38,145 nt of DNA from Deltaproteobacteria bacterium. Its GTDB lineage: Bacteria; Myxococcota; UBA727; VGSZ01. The DNA is taken from contig VGSZ01000017.1 in NCBI GenBank assembly GCA_016874845.1, positions 1 through 38,145 of the forward strand. Direction: 5' to 3'. Made by a program: the position numbers and the translations under genes. Positions 1 to 8,709 of this stretch are shown here, one piece after another; the first letter of the stretch is position 1; every line of letters starts with the position of its first letter. The notes under the pieces were generated by a model. It was not told where the DNA came from, made no database searches, and saw nothing but the letters and a program-made list of their open reading frames with translations.

Positions 1-34
1 GACCACGGCGGCCGCCTTTGTCACGACGCGGCCC

Positions 35-2728
35 ATGACGACGACGCAGACGACGACGCAGACGACGACGACGACGACGACGACGCAGACGACTCCGACG
101 ACGAACGGCGCCCCGCAGGTGGTGGTGCTGAAATTCGGCGGCACGTCGGTCGCGACGGCGGCGCGTTGGCGCAACATCCTCGCCCAGGCCCGCCGTCGCG
201 CCGCCGGTGACGGCGAGGCGCCGCTCATGCCGGTGGTGGTCTGCTCGGCGGTGACGAAGGTGACCGACCTGCTGGAGCGGCTGGTGGGCGAGGCCGTGCA
301 GGGGGGCGACGGGTGGCGCGCGACGCTGGCGACGGTGCGCGAGCGCCACGCGCAGCTGGCGGCCGAGCTCGGCCTCGACGTCGACGTGGTGGGCGCCGAG
401 CTGTCCGAGCTCGAGCGGCTCGCGACGGGTGCGAGCCTGCTCGGCGAGCGTTCGCCGCGCCTGACGGCGCGAGTCATGGCGATGGGCGAGCTGATGAGCA
501 CCCGGCTTGGCGCCGCCTTCTTTGCGGCGGAGGGCTTCGCCACGACGTGGGTGGACGCGCGCTCGTGCCTGCTCGCCCAGCGCGACGAGCGCCGCGGCGA
601 GGCGCTGCGGGTCTTGTCTGCCGAGGTCGACGACGACGCCGACGCCAGCCTGCAGGCGCGCTTCGCCGGGACCTTCGCGACGTCGTCGTGCGTGATCACG
701 CAGGGCTTCATCGCCCGCGACGACGGCGGCGGCACGGTGCTGCTCGGCCGCGGCGGCAGCGACACGTCGGCGGCGCTGTTCGCGGCGAAGCTGCAGGCGG
801 CGCGCTGCGAGATCTGGACCGACGTCCCCGGCGTCTTCACCGCCGACCCGCGGCTCTTGCCGCAGGCGATGCTCGTGAAGCAGGTCAGCTACGGCGAGGC
901 GCAGGAGATCGCGTCGATGGGCGCCAAGGTGCTGCACCCGCGCTCCATCGCGCCGTGTCGTCGCTGGCGCATCCCGATGGAGGTGCGCTGGACCGACCGC
1001 CCCGACAGCGAGCGCACCACGATCCTCGGCGGCGAGCGCACCGGCGAGGGGCAGGTGAAGGCCATCACCCACAAGCGCGGCGTCACGCTGGTGTCGATGG
1101 AGACCAGCGGCATGTGGCAGCAGGTCGGCTTCCTCGCCGACGTCTTCGCCTGCTTCAAGGCGCGCGGGCTGTCCGTCGACCTCGTCTCCACCAGCGAGAT
1201 GAACGTCACCGTCACCCTCGACGCCGCCGCCAACACCCTCGACGACGCGACGATGACGGCGCTCACCGCCGACCTCGCCCGCTACTGCAAGGCCACCGTC
1301 GTGCGCGGCGGCGCCACCGTCAGCCTCGTCGGCCAGCGCATCCGCGCGATCCTGCACCAGCTGGCGCCGGCGCTGCAGGTCTTCGAGGAGCAGAAGGTCC
1401 ACATGGTCAGCCAGGCGGCCAGCGACCTGAACCTAACCTTCGTCGTCGACGAGGAGCACGCCGAGCGCCTGGTGCGCGAGCTGCACGTGCTGCTGTTCTC
1501 CACCGGCCGGCGCAACGAGGCGATCTTCGGCCCGACGTGGCGCAGCCTGTTCGAGGAGCCGAACGCCGCGCCGCCGGCCCACGTGCCGTCGTGGTGGCGC
1601 GAGCGGCGGGGCGACCTGCTCGCCGAGGCGGGCAAGGGCACGCCGCGCTACGTCCTCGACGAAGAGACGCTGCGGGGCTCGCTGGACGCGCTGCGCTCGC
1701 TGACGGCGGTGGACCGCGTGTTCTACGCGATGAAGGCCAACCCCCACGAGGCGGTGCTGCGCGCCGTCGTCGACGCCGGCATGGGCCTCGAGTGCGTGAG
1801 CCCCGGCGAGCTCGACCGCGCGTTTGCGGCGGTGCCCGGGCTCGACCCGACGCGCGTGCTGTTCACGCCCAACTTCGTCGGCGCGCAGGAGTACGCCGCC
1901 GCCTTCGACCGCGGCGTGCACGTCACCGTCGACAACCTGCATCCGCTGGTGCACCACGGCGACGTCTTTGCCGGCCGCAGCATCCTTCTGCGCGTCGACC
2001 CGGGCCACGGCTCGGGCCACCACAAGTACGTGCACACCGGCGGCTCGGCGTCGAAGTTCGGCATCCCGCGCGCCGAGCTGCCGCGCGCGCGCGAGCTCGT
2101 CGACGCGCTGAAGGTAGACGTCATGGGGCTGCACGCCCACGTCGGCTCGGGGATCCTCGACCCGGGCACGTGGAGCGAGATAGGCGCCATCCTGCTCGTC
2201 GCCCGCGAGCTGTTCCCGTCGGTGCGCGTCGTCGACGTCGGCGGCGGCCTTGGCGTGCCCGAGAAGCCCGGGCAGGGCGCGCTCGACCTCGCGCTCGTCG
2301 ATCGCAGCCTCGGCCAGCTGAAGGCCGCGCACCCCGGCGTCGCCGTGTGGCTCGAGCCCGGGCGCTTCGTCGTCGCCCGCGCCGGCGTGCTGCTGCTGTC
2401 GGTCACGCAGCTGAAGGAGAAGGCGGGGCAGGGCTTCATCGGCGTCGACGGCGGCATGAACGCGCTCATCCGGCCGGCGCTGTACGGCGCCTACCACGAG
2501 ATCGTGAACCTCACCCGGCTGCACGAGCCCGGCGGCGCGATGACGGCGACGGTGGTGGGCCCCATCTGCGAGAGCGGCGACGTGCTCGGCTACGCGCGCC
2601 GCCTGCCGGTCACGCACGAGGGCGACGTGCTCCTCGTCGGCACCACCGGCGCCTACGGTCGCGCGATGTCGTCGACGTACAACCTGCGGCCCGCGCCCGA
2701 CGAGGTCGTGCTGCCGGCGCGGCGCTGA
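35..2728 (+). CDS. lysAC: Bifunctional aspartate kinase / diaminopimelate decarboxylase (fusion)
   Basis: This fusion carries the first and last steps of lysine synthesis: phosphorylation of aspartate, and decarboxylation of meso-diaminopimelate to lysine, which is PLP-dependent. The aspartokinase part begins with KFGGTS (K33) and has GRGGSDTSA near residue 239 and the TDVPGVFTADPR segment. Regulatory ACT repeats follow (about 330-480). The decarboxylase part (about 520-897) has the PLP lysine in YAMKAN (K567), HVGSG, GGGLGV, CESGD (C845) and GAYG near the C-terminus. Both halves therefore look catalytically complete. AK-DapDC fusions are known in some proteobacteria (for example Xanthomonas), usually of similar length (860-900 residues). 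The first 28 residues are almost all Thr and Gln, encoded by an ACG microsatellite. No Shine-Dalgarno precedes ATG 35, so an internal GTG near 120, just before VLKFGG, is a possible true start. The function is secure; the start is not. Confidence 0.93.
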   Translation: MTTTQTTTQTTTTTTTTQTTPTTNGAPQVVVLKFGGTSVATAARWRNILAQARRRAAGDGEAPLMPVVVCSAVTKVTDLLERLVGEAVQGGDGWRATLATVRERHAQLAAELGLDVDVVGAELSELERLATGASLLGERSPRLTARVMAMGELMSTRLGAAFFAAEGFATTWVDARSCLLAQRDERRGEALRVLSAEVDDDADASLQARFAGTFATSSCVITQGFIARDDGGGTVLLGRGGSDTSAALFAAKLQAARCEIWTDVPGVFTADPRLLPQAMLVKQVSYGEAQEIASMGAKVLHPRSIAPCRRWRIPMEVRWTDRPDSERTTILGGERTGEGQVKAITHKRGVTLVSMETSGMWQQVGFLADVFACFKARGLSVDLVSTSEMNVTVTLDAAANTLDDATMTALTADLARYCKATVVRGGATVSLVGQRIRAILHQLAPALQVFEEQKVHMVSQAASDLNLTFVVDEEHAERLVRELHVLLFSTGRRNEAIFGPTWRSLFEEPNAAPPAHVPSWWRERRGDLLAEAGKGTPRYVLDEETLRGSLDALRSLTAVDRVFYAMKANPHEAVLRAVVDAGMGLECVSPGELDRAFAAVPGLDPTRVLFTPNFVGAQEYAAAFDRGVHVTVDNLHPLVHHGDVFAGRSILLRVDPGHGSGHHKYVHTGGSASKFGIPRAELPRARELVDALKVDVMGLHAHVGSGILDPGTWSEIGAILLVARELFPSVRVVDVGGGLGVPEKPGQGALDLALVDRSLGQLKAAHPGVAVWLEPGRFVVARAGVLLLSVTQLKEKAGQGFIGVDGGMNALIRPALYGAYHEIVNLTRLHEPGGAMTATVVGPICESGDVLGYARRLPVTHEGDVLLVGTTGAYGRAMSSTYNLRPAPDEVVLPARR
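36..106 (+). repeat. ACG trinucleotide microsatellite at the 5' end of lysAC
   Basis: ACG triplets with occasional CAG encode a Thr/Gln tract in frame with lysAC. The first units have a 12-nt period (three ACG plus CAG), then a run of eight ACG follows. Copy-number change by slippage would stay in frame and only change the length of the N-terminal tail. Confidence 0.9.
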
Positions 2729-2763
2729 CCGTTCTGCGGCAGGGCGCGCCTTGCACCCGGGCC

Positions 2764-2799
2764 CGACCGCGCAAACGCCAGCGCAGCGCGGCGCGGTCG
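2764..2799 (+). terminator. Hairpin downstream of lysAC, no U-tract
   Basis: CGACCGCGC and GCGCGGTCG form a perfect 9-bp stem around an 18-nt loop, about 35 nt after the lysAC stop. There is no T run after it, so it is not a classical intrinsic terminator. It also lies just before the putative -10 of the next gene. Confidence 0.35.
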
Positions 2800-2800
2800 C

Positions 2801-2809
2801 TGGTACGCT
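2801..2809 (+). promoter_or_regulatory. Extended -10-like element of the lipoprotein gene
   Basis: TGGTACGCT has the TGn extension followed by a TAnnnT hexamer, and ends 9 nt before the ATG at 2819. No Shine-Dalgarno lies in between, so a leaderless or near-leaderless transcript is possible. No -35 is evident. Confidence 0.3.
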
Positions 2810-2818
2810 CGCCGTCGC

Positions 2819-5800
2819 ATGCGCTCGCCGACACCTCTCGCCCCTTTGCTGCTGCTCGTTGTCGTCGGGGACCTCGCGGCGTGCGAGGTCGTCGTCGCCG
2901 ACAACCCCTTCGATGCCGAGACGCCCGCCGACCTGCAGGCGCCGGCGACGCTGCGCGGGCGCATCGTGCTTCGCGACGGGCGGTCGCCCGAGGGACCGGT
3001 CGGTGAGCGCGATGCCCTGAGCACCATCACCATCGCCCTGCGCGACGGGCAGGGGCGCCTGCTCGAGCGGGACGGCGCGGCGCGCACGGTCGCGCTCGTC
3101 GGCGTCGACACGCAGGCCGAAGACGACGCCGGCGCCGGCCGCTTCGTCATCGACGATCTCGTGCCTGGCCAATGGACCATCGTCGTGCAGGGCGTGCCGG
3201 CGGCGTACGCGGCGGCGTCGCCGCCCACCGTGACCCTTGGCCCCGGCGTCGACGTCGATCTGGGCGACGTCGAATTCACCTACACCGTCGATGACGACGG
3301 GCCCTACGGCGTCGACGGTGTCGTTGAGACGAGTGGTCCGGGCGGCGGCCTGCCGCGCGTCAGCCTGTTCGTGCAGTCACCGACGGGACCGCGGCTCGCG
3401 GCGACCACGGCGGTGGCCGGCGGGGCCTTCCGCTTCGAGGGGCTCTTCTCGGGGACGTACGCCGTCGTCGTCGAAGGCGACGCGGTCGCGCCGGCCTATC
3501 GCCTCGACCTCCCGGTGGGCGCGAGCCAGCCGCAGACCAGCTTCGTCGGCGACCAGGCGATCACGCTGCGGCCGGTGACGGCGGTGCTGCTGCCGATCAC
3601 GACCGGCGCCGACGGCGTCGTCGTCGCCGAGCGCACGAACTACGTGCGCGACCTGCCCGTCCCGGTCGCCCTGCTGTCGTTCGCCACCGACGTCGCGGCC
3701 GACGTCGGCGTCAACAGCATGCGGGTGTCTGCCGACCCGCTGTTCCGCGACGACGCCGGCGACGAGCTCGGGTTCGGGCCGTACGCCGCCAGCGCCGCCG
3801 TCCCGCTGCCGGCCGTCGACGGCCCGCACACGATCCACGCCCAGTTCCAGGCGACGAGCCCCGCCGGCTTCGCCTTCACGTCGCCGGTCTTCACCCTCGA
3901 CGTCGTGCGCGACACCGCGCCGCCGCGGCTCCTGTCCGCCGCGCTCACCGGCCTCGCCGTGGTGGACGGGGTCGCGCTGGCGGCGTCGCGCACCGTCGCG
4001 CTGCGCACCGAGCTGCAGGACGACACCTCGGCGGTCGCCGCGCTGGGCGTCGGGCTCGACGTCGCTCCCGACACGCTCGAGCTGGTCGTCGGCGGCAGCG
4101 GCGTCGTCCGCAACGAGCGCTCGGTGACGTTCGGCGCCGACGGCGAGCACCAGGTCTTCGTCGTCGCCCGCGACCGGGCCGGCAACCAGACCGACGTCGA
4201 CGTGGCCGCGCTGCGCGTGCTTGTGGACACCGTCGCGCCCGACATCACTCTGGACGTCGAGAACGCGCCGGGCGGCGTGCTCGCCGAGCGGATCGCGCGG
4301 CTGCGGGTGGCGTCGCGCGACGCCGCCGACGACATCCTCGTCGCCGTCGGTGTCGAGGGCGAGCTGCTCGTCGCCACCGCCGAGCCCGGCGTCTTCGAGG
4401 TGCCGCTGGCGGCGACGGCGACCCCCGGCGGCCTCGTGGCCTTCGAGGCGCTCGCCGTCGACGTCGTCGGCAACGAGCGCCGCGCGACCCGCAGCGTCGT
4501 GCTGCCTCCCGCGCCGGTGGCGCCGCAGCTCGTGCTCGACAGCGGCGCGACGCACACCCGCGATCTGACCGTCGCGGTGCGCTTCTCGGCGTTGAACGCC
4601 ACGCGCGCCGAGCTGGTCAGCGGGAGCACGGTGCAGGCGTTCGTGGCGACGGACTTCGGGCAGGAGCGACAGTTCACGTTGCCCGAGACCGGCGACGGCG
4701 AAGCGGTCGTCACCGCCGTCTTCTTCGACGAGGCGGGGAACGCGGTGAGCACAAGCGACACGATCGTCATCGACCGCGCGGCTCCGACGCTGGCGGCGCC
4801 GGTGCAGCTCGCGCCGGCGACGGAGACCGGCGACGCGCTCTACGTGACGTCGGTGTCGACGACGCTGACCGTGATCAGCGTCGACGCCGACCAGATGGCC
4901 GTGGTCGTCGACGGCGTCCTCGACGGCGAGGTCTTCCAGCCCTACGCCGGCAACGTGGTCGTGCTGCTGCCGTCGGGCGACGGGCCAAAGACGGTCTGCG
5001 TGCACCTGCGCGACGAGGCGGGCAACACGCGCGCGGTCGCGGCCGGCGGCGACGACGACGCCTGTGTCGACGTCGTGCTCGACACGACCGCCCCGACGGC
5101 GCCGGTGCTGACGACGGAGGACGGTCAGGTGCTGCGTCCGCCGCCCGACGGGCGCTTCGGGATCGCGTTCGCGCCGCTCGACGCCGACGTCGTCGCCTTG
5201 CGCGCCACCGTCGAGGGGCCGTTTGGCGTCGCCGGTCCGTTCGAGCTCGACGTCCTGCCGGGCGAAGGCCTGGTGTCGATGGTCGTGCCGGTGACGAGCC
5301 TCGGCGTGCAGCGCGAAGAGACGCGAAACCTGATCCGCGTGACGGCCGTCGACGCGGCCGGCAACCGCAGCGACCAGGCGACCCTGACGGTCGCGCTCGA
5401 CGAGCAGGACCCCGTGCTGCCGCGCATCGCGGACGCCAGCGAGGTGTCGTCGGAGCCGCCGGTGGTCGTGCCCCGCCAGCGCCTCGGCGCTCAGGGAGCG
5501 CGCCCGCCGAAGATCAACGCCGACTCCATCACGCTGCGACTCGCCTTGCGGGAGCAACGGGTCGACCGGAACTTCGACCGCTACGAGCTCGCGCGCACCG
5601 AGGGGTACGTCGGCGCCGTCGGGCAGCGCATCGTCCCGTTGCCGCTGCCCGAGGACTTCACGGACAGCGCGGGCAGCGACACGGTCACGTTCGCGCTGCG
5701 GCAGGGCGCGCCGCTCAACGGGCTCCCCGGCGACACTCCCGGCTGCTCGCCGCGCGCTTGCTTGAACCACCTGTACATCCGGGCGGTCGATGCCGCTGGC

Positions 5801-8551
5801 AACCGCGGGCCGATGCTGCGTGTCGACGTCATCGAGGACTCCGGGGCGCCGACCCGGCCGACGCTGTCACCGCGGAGCGGCACGCTCGTGGCTGCCGACG
5901 CCGACGTGCTGGTCGATGCGCCGAGCACCGACGACGGCGACGTGTGCCTCGACGACGTCGACTGCCTGTTCGGCACCTGCGTGGCCCACGCGTGCGTCAG
6001 CGCGACCGGGGCGGGGCTCGCCGTGCGCGCCTACGAGGTGAAGCAGGGCACCGACGGCGCGTTCGGTGGGGTACCCGGGGGCCAGCCCGTGGCCGGGCCG
6101 TGGCGACTCGCCCTGACCCGTGCCGCCGACAACGAGGTCTGCGCGCGCGGCGTCGACGAGGCGGGCAACGTCGGCATCGAGGACTGCGTCACCTACACCG
6201 AGGCCCAGCGGGCGTTGCGGGTCGCGTCGTCGCGGCAGGAGCGCGCCGGGAAGATCGCCGGCGACTACGTCCTGCTTCGCAGCGAGGGTGATGTGCGCTT
6301 CGCCGATCTCGCGACGCCGGGCGGGCCGGGCGGGCCGGGTGGGCCGGAGGCCGTCCTGCTCGAGGAGCTGAGGCTGTCCCGCAGCGAGAACTACGACGTC
6401 GTGACGCAGCTCGTGGGCGGCCGCGACGTCGTCGCCGTGGCTGCCGTCGCGTCGCTCGAGGGGGGCGCGCCGACGAGCCCCGACCGTGGCGAATACGTCC
6501 AGGTGCGGCTCGGCGCGTCGCCGTCACAGGCCGGTGATCCCGCGGTGTCGCCCATCACCCGCCTCGACACCCAGCTCACGTTCCGCGGCCGTGGGGTCTC
6601 GCTGGCGACGCCGCGTGTGTCGCCGGCGGGGCTCCGGGCCATCGAGGCGGCCTTTGCCTGCGGCACCGACCCGCTGGCTCCGACGACCTCACTCCCCACG
6701 GTGTCCATCGTGCGCGCCCGCCTCGATCTGCTGTACGCCGGTCCCGTGCCGAACGGAGTGGGCGACGCCAACCGCAATGGCCTCGGCGCCGGCGGCACGT
6801 GCCCAGCCATCGACGGGCTCATCTTCCGCCGCGTGGCGACCCTGACCGCGGGCCGCGACCTGTGCACGAACACCGAGCCCCGCATCGACGACGACGCGAC
6901 CATCTGGTGCGAGACCGCGCGCCGCGGCACCACCGACGAGACCGGCGAGATCAAGGCGGTCGCCGGCGGGACGCTCGTGACCCTGGGGCTGACGGGCACG
7001 ACGTCCCACGGAAGCCTCGTCGACGGCGGCGTGGGCACTCCGATCCAGCCGCTCGTGACGCCGACGCGCTTCGTGTGGGCCGGTCCCGACCGCAAGCTGC
7101 AGACCCGCACGCGCTCGGGTGGTGTCGTCGAGAGCCGTGGTCTTGTGGTCGGCGAGCTGTACGACGCCGACGGCGAGGAGGTGCTGTACTCGGCGCTGCG
7201 CGCGGACGGCGCCAGCAACGACGGCCTGACCGATGACCTGTATCTGCTCGACCTCGCTCGTTCGCCGGTGCCCCTGCGCCTGACGGACGACCTCGTCCCC
7301 AACACCGACGGCTCGCTCGAAGCTGGGCGGGTCGCAGCGGGCGCGCAGTCCTCGACCGCCGAGGACATCGAGGTCTTCACCTTGACGGACGACGCGTGGC
7401 TCGAGTCGGGCGACAGCCTGCGCTTCACTCCGGTCACCTCGGGGTCGGTGGCCGCCTGGATCGACGTCGTCGACGAAGACCTGGGCCTGAGCGTCGAAGA
7501 CCTGGCGACCGGCGTGCAGATCACGCCTCTTGCCGGCGAGGCGCTGCGGTCACAGCTGACGTTCTACGGCGGCAGCCGTTCACTCGGGCGTCCCACTCAC
7601 GATCTGGGCGGAGAGCGGATGGCCTTGATGCAACGAGGCGCCGCCGATCCGCGACGATTCGTCGTTCGCATCTTCGACTTCGCGCCGGCGCTGGCCGGGA
7701 TCGGGCCGGCTGCGCCCGCGCCCGTCGTCACGTTGACGGACGTGGCCACCGTCGACGCCGGCGACGTCGACATCGGAGCGGCCGCGTTCGACCTTGGCGA
7801 TGACGGCCGCGTCGCCGCGTGGATCGATGCCGACGACGACGGTCTGCTGCGGGTCGCATCGGTCGTGCCCGACGCCACGCCCGCGCTCGTCGAGCTCTTC
7901 ACGGCCAGCACCGGCTACGCGACGGGACCAAGCGGGGGCGTGGGCGCCGTTCCGTTCGTCACCGTTCAATCCACGCCCGACGGCGCCGTCGTCGTCTGGC
8001 AGGAAGGCAATGCGCCGCGCAATCCGCAGTCGTTCGGCGATCCGCGCAGCGACTACTTCGGTTCGTTGCACTGCGCCGAGTTGCGCTCGGGGCGGCGCAC
8101 CGACGGAGCGATCACCCGCGACGTCAACGGCATCGCTGTGCCGCTGGTCGGTCGCGCGCCCGACGTGGCGCTCACCCCGTCCGGGCTCGTGCTCGCGTTC
8201 TCCGCGCGCATCGAGTCGCCCAACGACGCGCGGCTGCGGCAGACGTCGCTGTGCATGCTCGACTGTGGAGTCGTGCCGCCGCGTTGCGGGCCGGTGGTGC
8301 CGCTCGACCTGCCGAGCACGGACGCGGGCGTGCCTGCGGTGGCGAGCACCGGTTACGTCGTGTGGCCGATGGCGGTCGCCGGCACGTCGCAGATCGCGCG
8401 CTACGACGTCGTCCGGAACATCAGGACCTCGCTGACCGCGCCGCTCGGCGACGGGCTCGCTCGCACCGAGGTCGCTGCCGCCGGGAGCGCCGCGGTGTGG
8501 ATCGACACGCGCCTCGGCACGAGCGACGTCTGGCGCATCGAGCTGCCCTGA
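2819..8551 (+). CDS. Giant Ig-like/beta-propeller lipoprotein, function unknown
   Basis: This 1910-residue protein is probably exported and lipid-anchored: a short charged N-terminus, a hydrophobic stretch and a lipobox LAAC put the acylated cysteine near residue 22. The N-terminal part (about 45-240) resembles carboxypeptidase-regulatory or transthyretin-like beta domains. Residues about 250-1010 carry repeated Ig-like modules with boundary motifs such as DTAPP, DTVAPD, DRAAPT and DTTAPT, and several DxAGN strands. Around 1041-1061 sits a short cysteine cluster (CLDDVDC, GTC, HAC), reminiscent of small disulfide-rich modules in myxobacterial surface proteins. The C-terminal half (about 1140-1910) has recurring AAWID/AVWID strands like TolB-type beta-propeller blades. 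No enzymatic motif is visible. It is likely a surface or periplasmic binding or adhesion scaffold. The neighbours give no clear functional link. The architecture is confident; the role is unknown. Confidence 0.85.
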   Translation: MRSPTPLAPLLLLVVVGDLAACEVVVADNPFDAETPADLQAPATLRGRIVLRDGRSPEGPVGERDALSTITIALRDGQGRLLERDGAARTVALVGVDTQAEDDAGAGRFVIDDLVPGQWTIVVQGVPAAYAAASPPTVTLGPGVDVDLGDVEFTYTVDDDGPYGVDGVVETSGPGGGLPRVSLFVQSPTGPRLAATTAVAGGAFRFEGLFSGTYAVVVEGDAVAPAYRLDLPVGASQPQTSFVGDQAITLRPVTAVLLPITTGADGVVVAERTNYVRDLPVPVALLSFATDVAADVGVNSMRVSADPLFRDDAGDELGFGPYAASAAVPLPAVDGPHTIHAQFQATSPAGFAFTSPVFTLDVVRDTAPPRLLSAALTGLAVVDGVALAASRTVALRTELQDDTSAVAALGVGLDVAPDTLELVVGGSGVVRNERSVTFGADGEHQVFVVARDRAGNQTDVDVAALRVLVDTVAPDITLDVENAPGGVLAERIARLRVASRDAADDILVAVGVEGELLVATAEPGVFEVPLAATATPGGLVAFEALAVDVVGNERRATRSVVLPPAPVAPQLVLDSGATHTRDLTVAVRFSALNATRAELVSGSTVQAFVATDFGQERQFTLPETGDGEAVVTAVFFDEAGNAVSTSDTIVIDRAAPTLAAPVQLAPATETGDALYVTSVSTTLTVISVDADQMAVVVDGVLDGEVFQPYAGNVVVLLPSGDGPKTVCVHLRDEAGNTRAVAAGGDDDACVDVVLDTTAPTAPVLTTEDGQVLRPPPDGRFGIAFAPLDADVVALRATVEGPFGVAGPFELDVLPGEGLVSMVVPVTSLGVQREETRNLIRVTAVDAAGNRSDQATLTVALDEQDPVLPRIADASEVSSEPPVVVPRQRLGAQGARPPKINADSITLRLALREQRVDRNFDRYELARTEGYVGAVGQRIVPLPLPEDFTDSAGSDTVTFALRQGAPLNGLPGDTPGCSPRACLNHLYIRAVDAAGNRGPMLRVDVIEDSGAPTRPTLSPRSGTLVAADADVLVDAPSTDDGDVCLDDVDCLFGTCVAHACVSATGAGLAVRAYEVKQGTDGAFGGVPGGQPVAGPWRLALTRAADNEVCARGVDEAGNVGIEDCVTYTEAQRALRVASSRQERAGKIAGDYVLLRSEGDVRFADLATPGGPGGPGGPEAVLLEELRLSRSENYDVVTQLVGGRDVVAVAAVASLEGGAPTSPDRGEYVQVRLGASPSQAGDPAVSPITRLDTQLTFRGRGVSLATPRVSPAGLRAIEAAFACGTDPLAPTTSLPTVSIVRARLDLLYAGPVPNGVGDANRNGLGAGGTCPAIDGLIFRRVATLTAGRDLCTNTEPRIDDDATIWCETARRGTTDETGEIKAVAGGTLVTLGLTGTTSHGSLVDGGVGTPIQPLVTPTRFVWAGPDRKLQTRTRSGGVVESRGLVVGELYDADGEEVLYSALRADGASNDGLTDDLYLLDLARSPVPLRLTDDLVPNTDGSLEAGRVAAGAQSSTAEDIEVFTLTDDAWLESGDSLRFTPVTSGSVAAWIDVVDEDLGLSVEDLATGVQITPLAGEALRSQLTFYGGSRSLGRPTHDLGGERMALMQRGAADPRRFVVRIFDFAPALAGIGPAAPAPVVTLTDVATVDAGDVDIGAAAFDLGDDGRVAAWIDADDDGLLRVASVVPDATPALVELFTASTGYATGPSGGVGAVPFVTVQSTPDGAVVVWQEGNAPRNPQSFGDPRSDYFGSLHCAELRSGRRTDGAITRDVNGIAVPLVGRAPDVALTPSGLVLAFSARIESPNDARLRQTSLCMLDCGVVPPRCGPVVPLDLPSTDAGVPAVASTGYVVWPMAVAGTSQIARYDVVRNIRTSLTAPLGDGLARTEVAAAGSAAVWIDTRLGTSDVWRIELP
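6317..6347 (+). repeat. Short 9-nt tandem repeat encoding Gly-Gly-Pro
   Basis: About three copies of a 9-nt GC-only unit encode GGP repeats in the middle of the lipoprotein, at the junction before the C-terminal propeller-like half. It probably forms a flexible linker. Confidence 0.7.
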
Positions 8552-8571
8552 GCGCCTGACGGGAGTCCGGC

Positions 8572-8599
8572 TGCGACGTCGTCGCCGGACGTCGTCGCA
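8572..8599 (+). terminator. Weak hairpin between the lipoprotein and permease genes
   Basis: TGCGACG and CGTCGCA form a perfect 7-bp stem around a 14-nt loop, 21 nt after the lipoprotein stop, without a T run. The local sequence is rich in GACGTC words that pair by chance, so support is low. The rest of the 158-nt gap shows nothing else. Confidence 0.2.
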
Positions 8600-8709
8600 A
8601 GCGCACGGACGACCCGTCCTCGACGTCCGGCGTCCGCTTCGCTCCTCGACGGTTGGCGCGTCTCGCTCGATCTTGCGCCCGGCTCTGAGCGTCGTCACCA
8701 AAGGCCCCC

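Noticed and set aside
313-3006. An 897-codon open frame overlapping lysAC in another frame
   Set aside because: It is Arg/Ala-rich with no recognisable motif, while the overlapping frame encodes a complete aspartokinase/decarboxylase.
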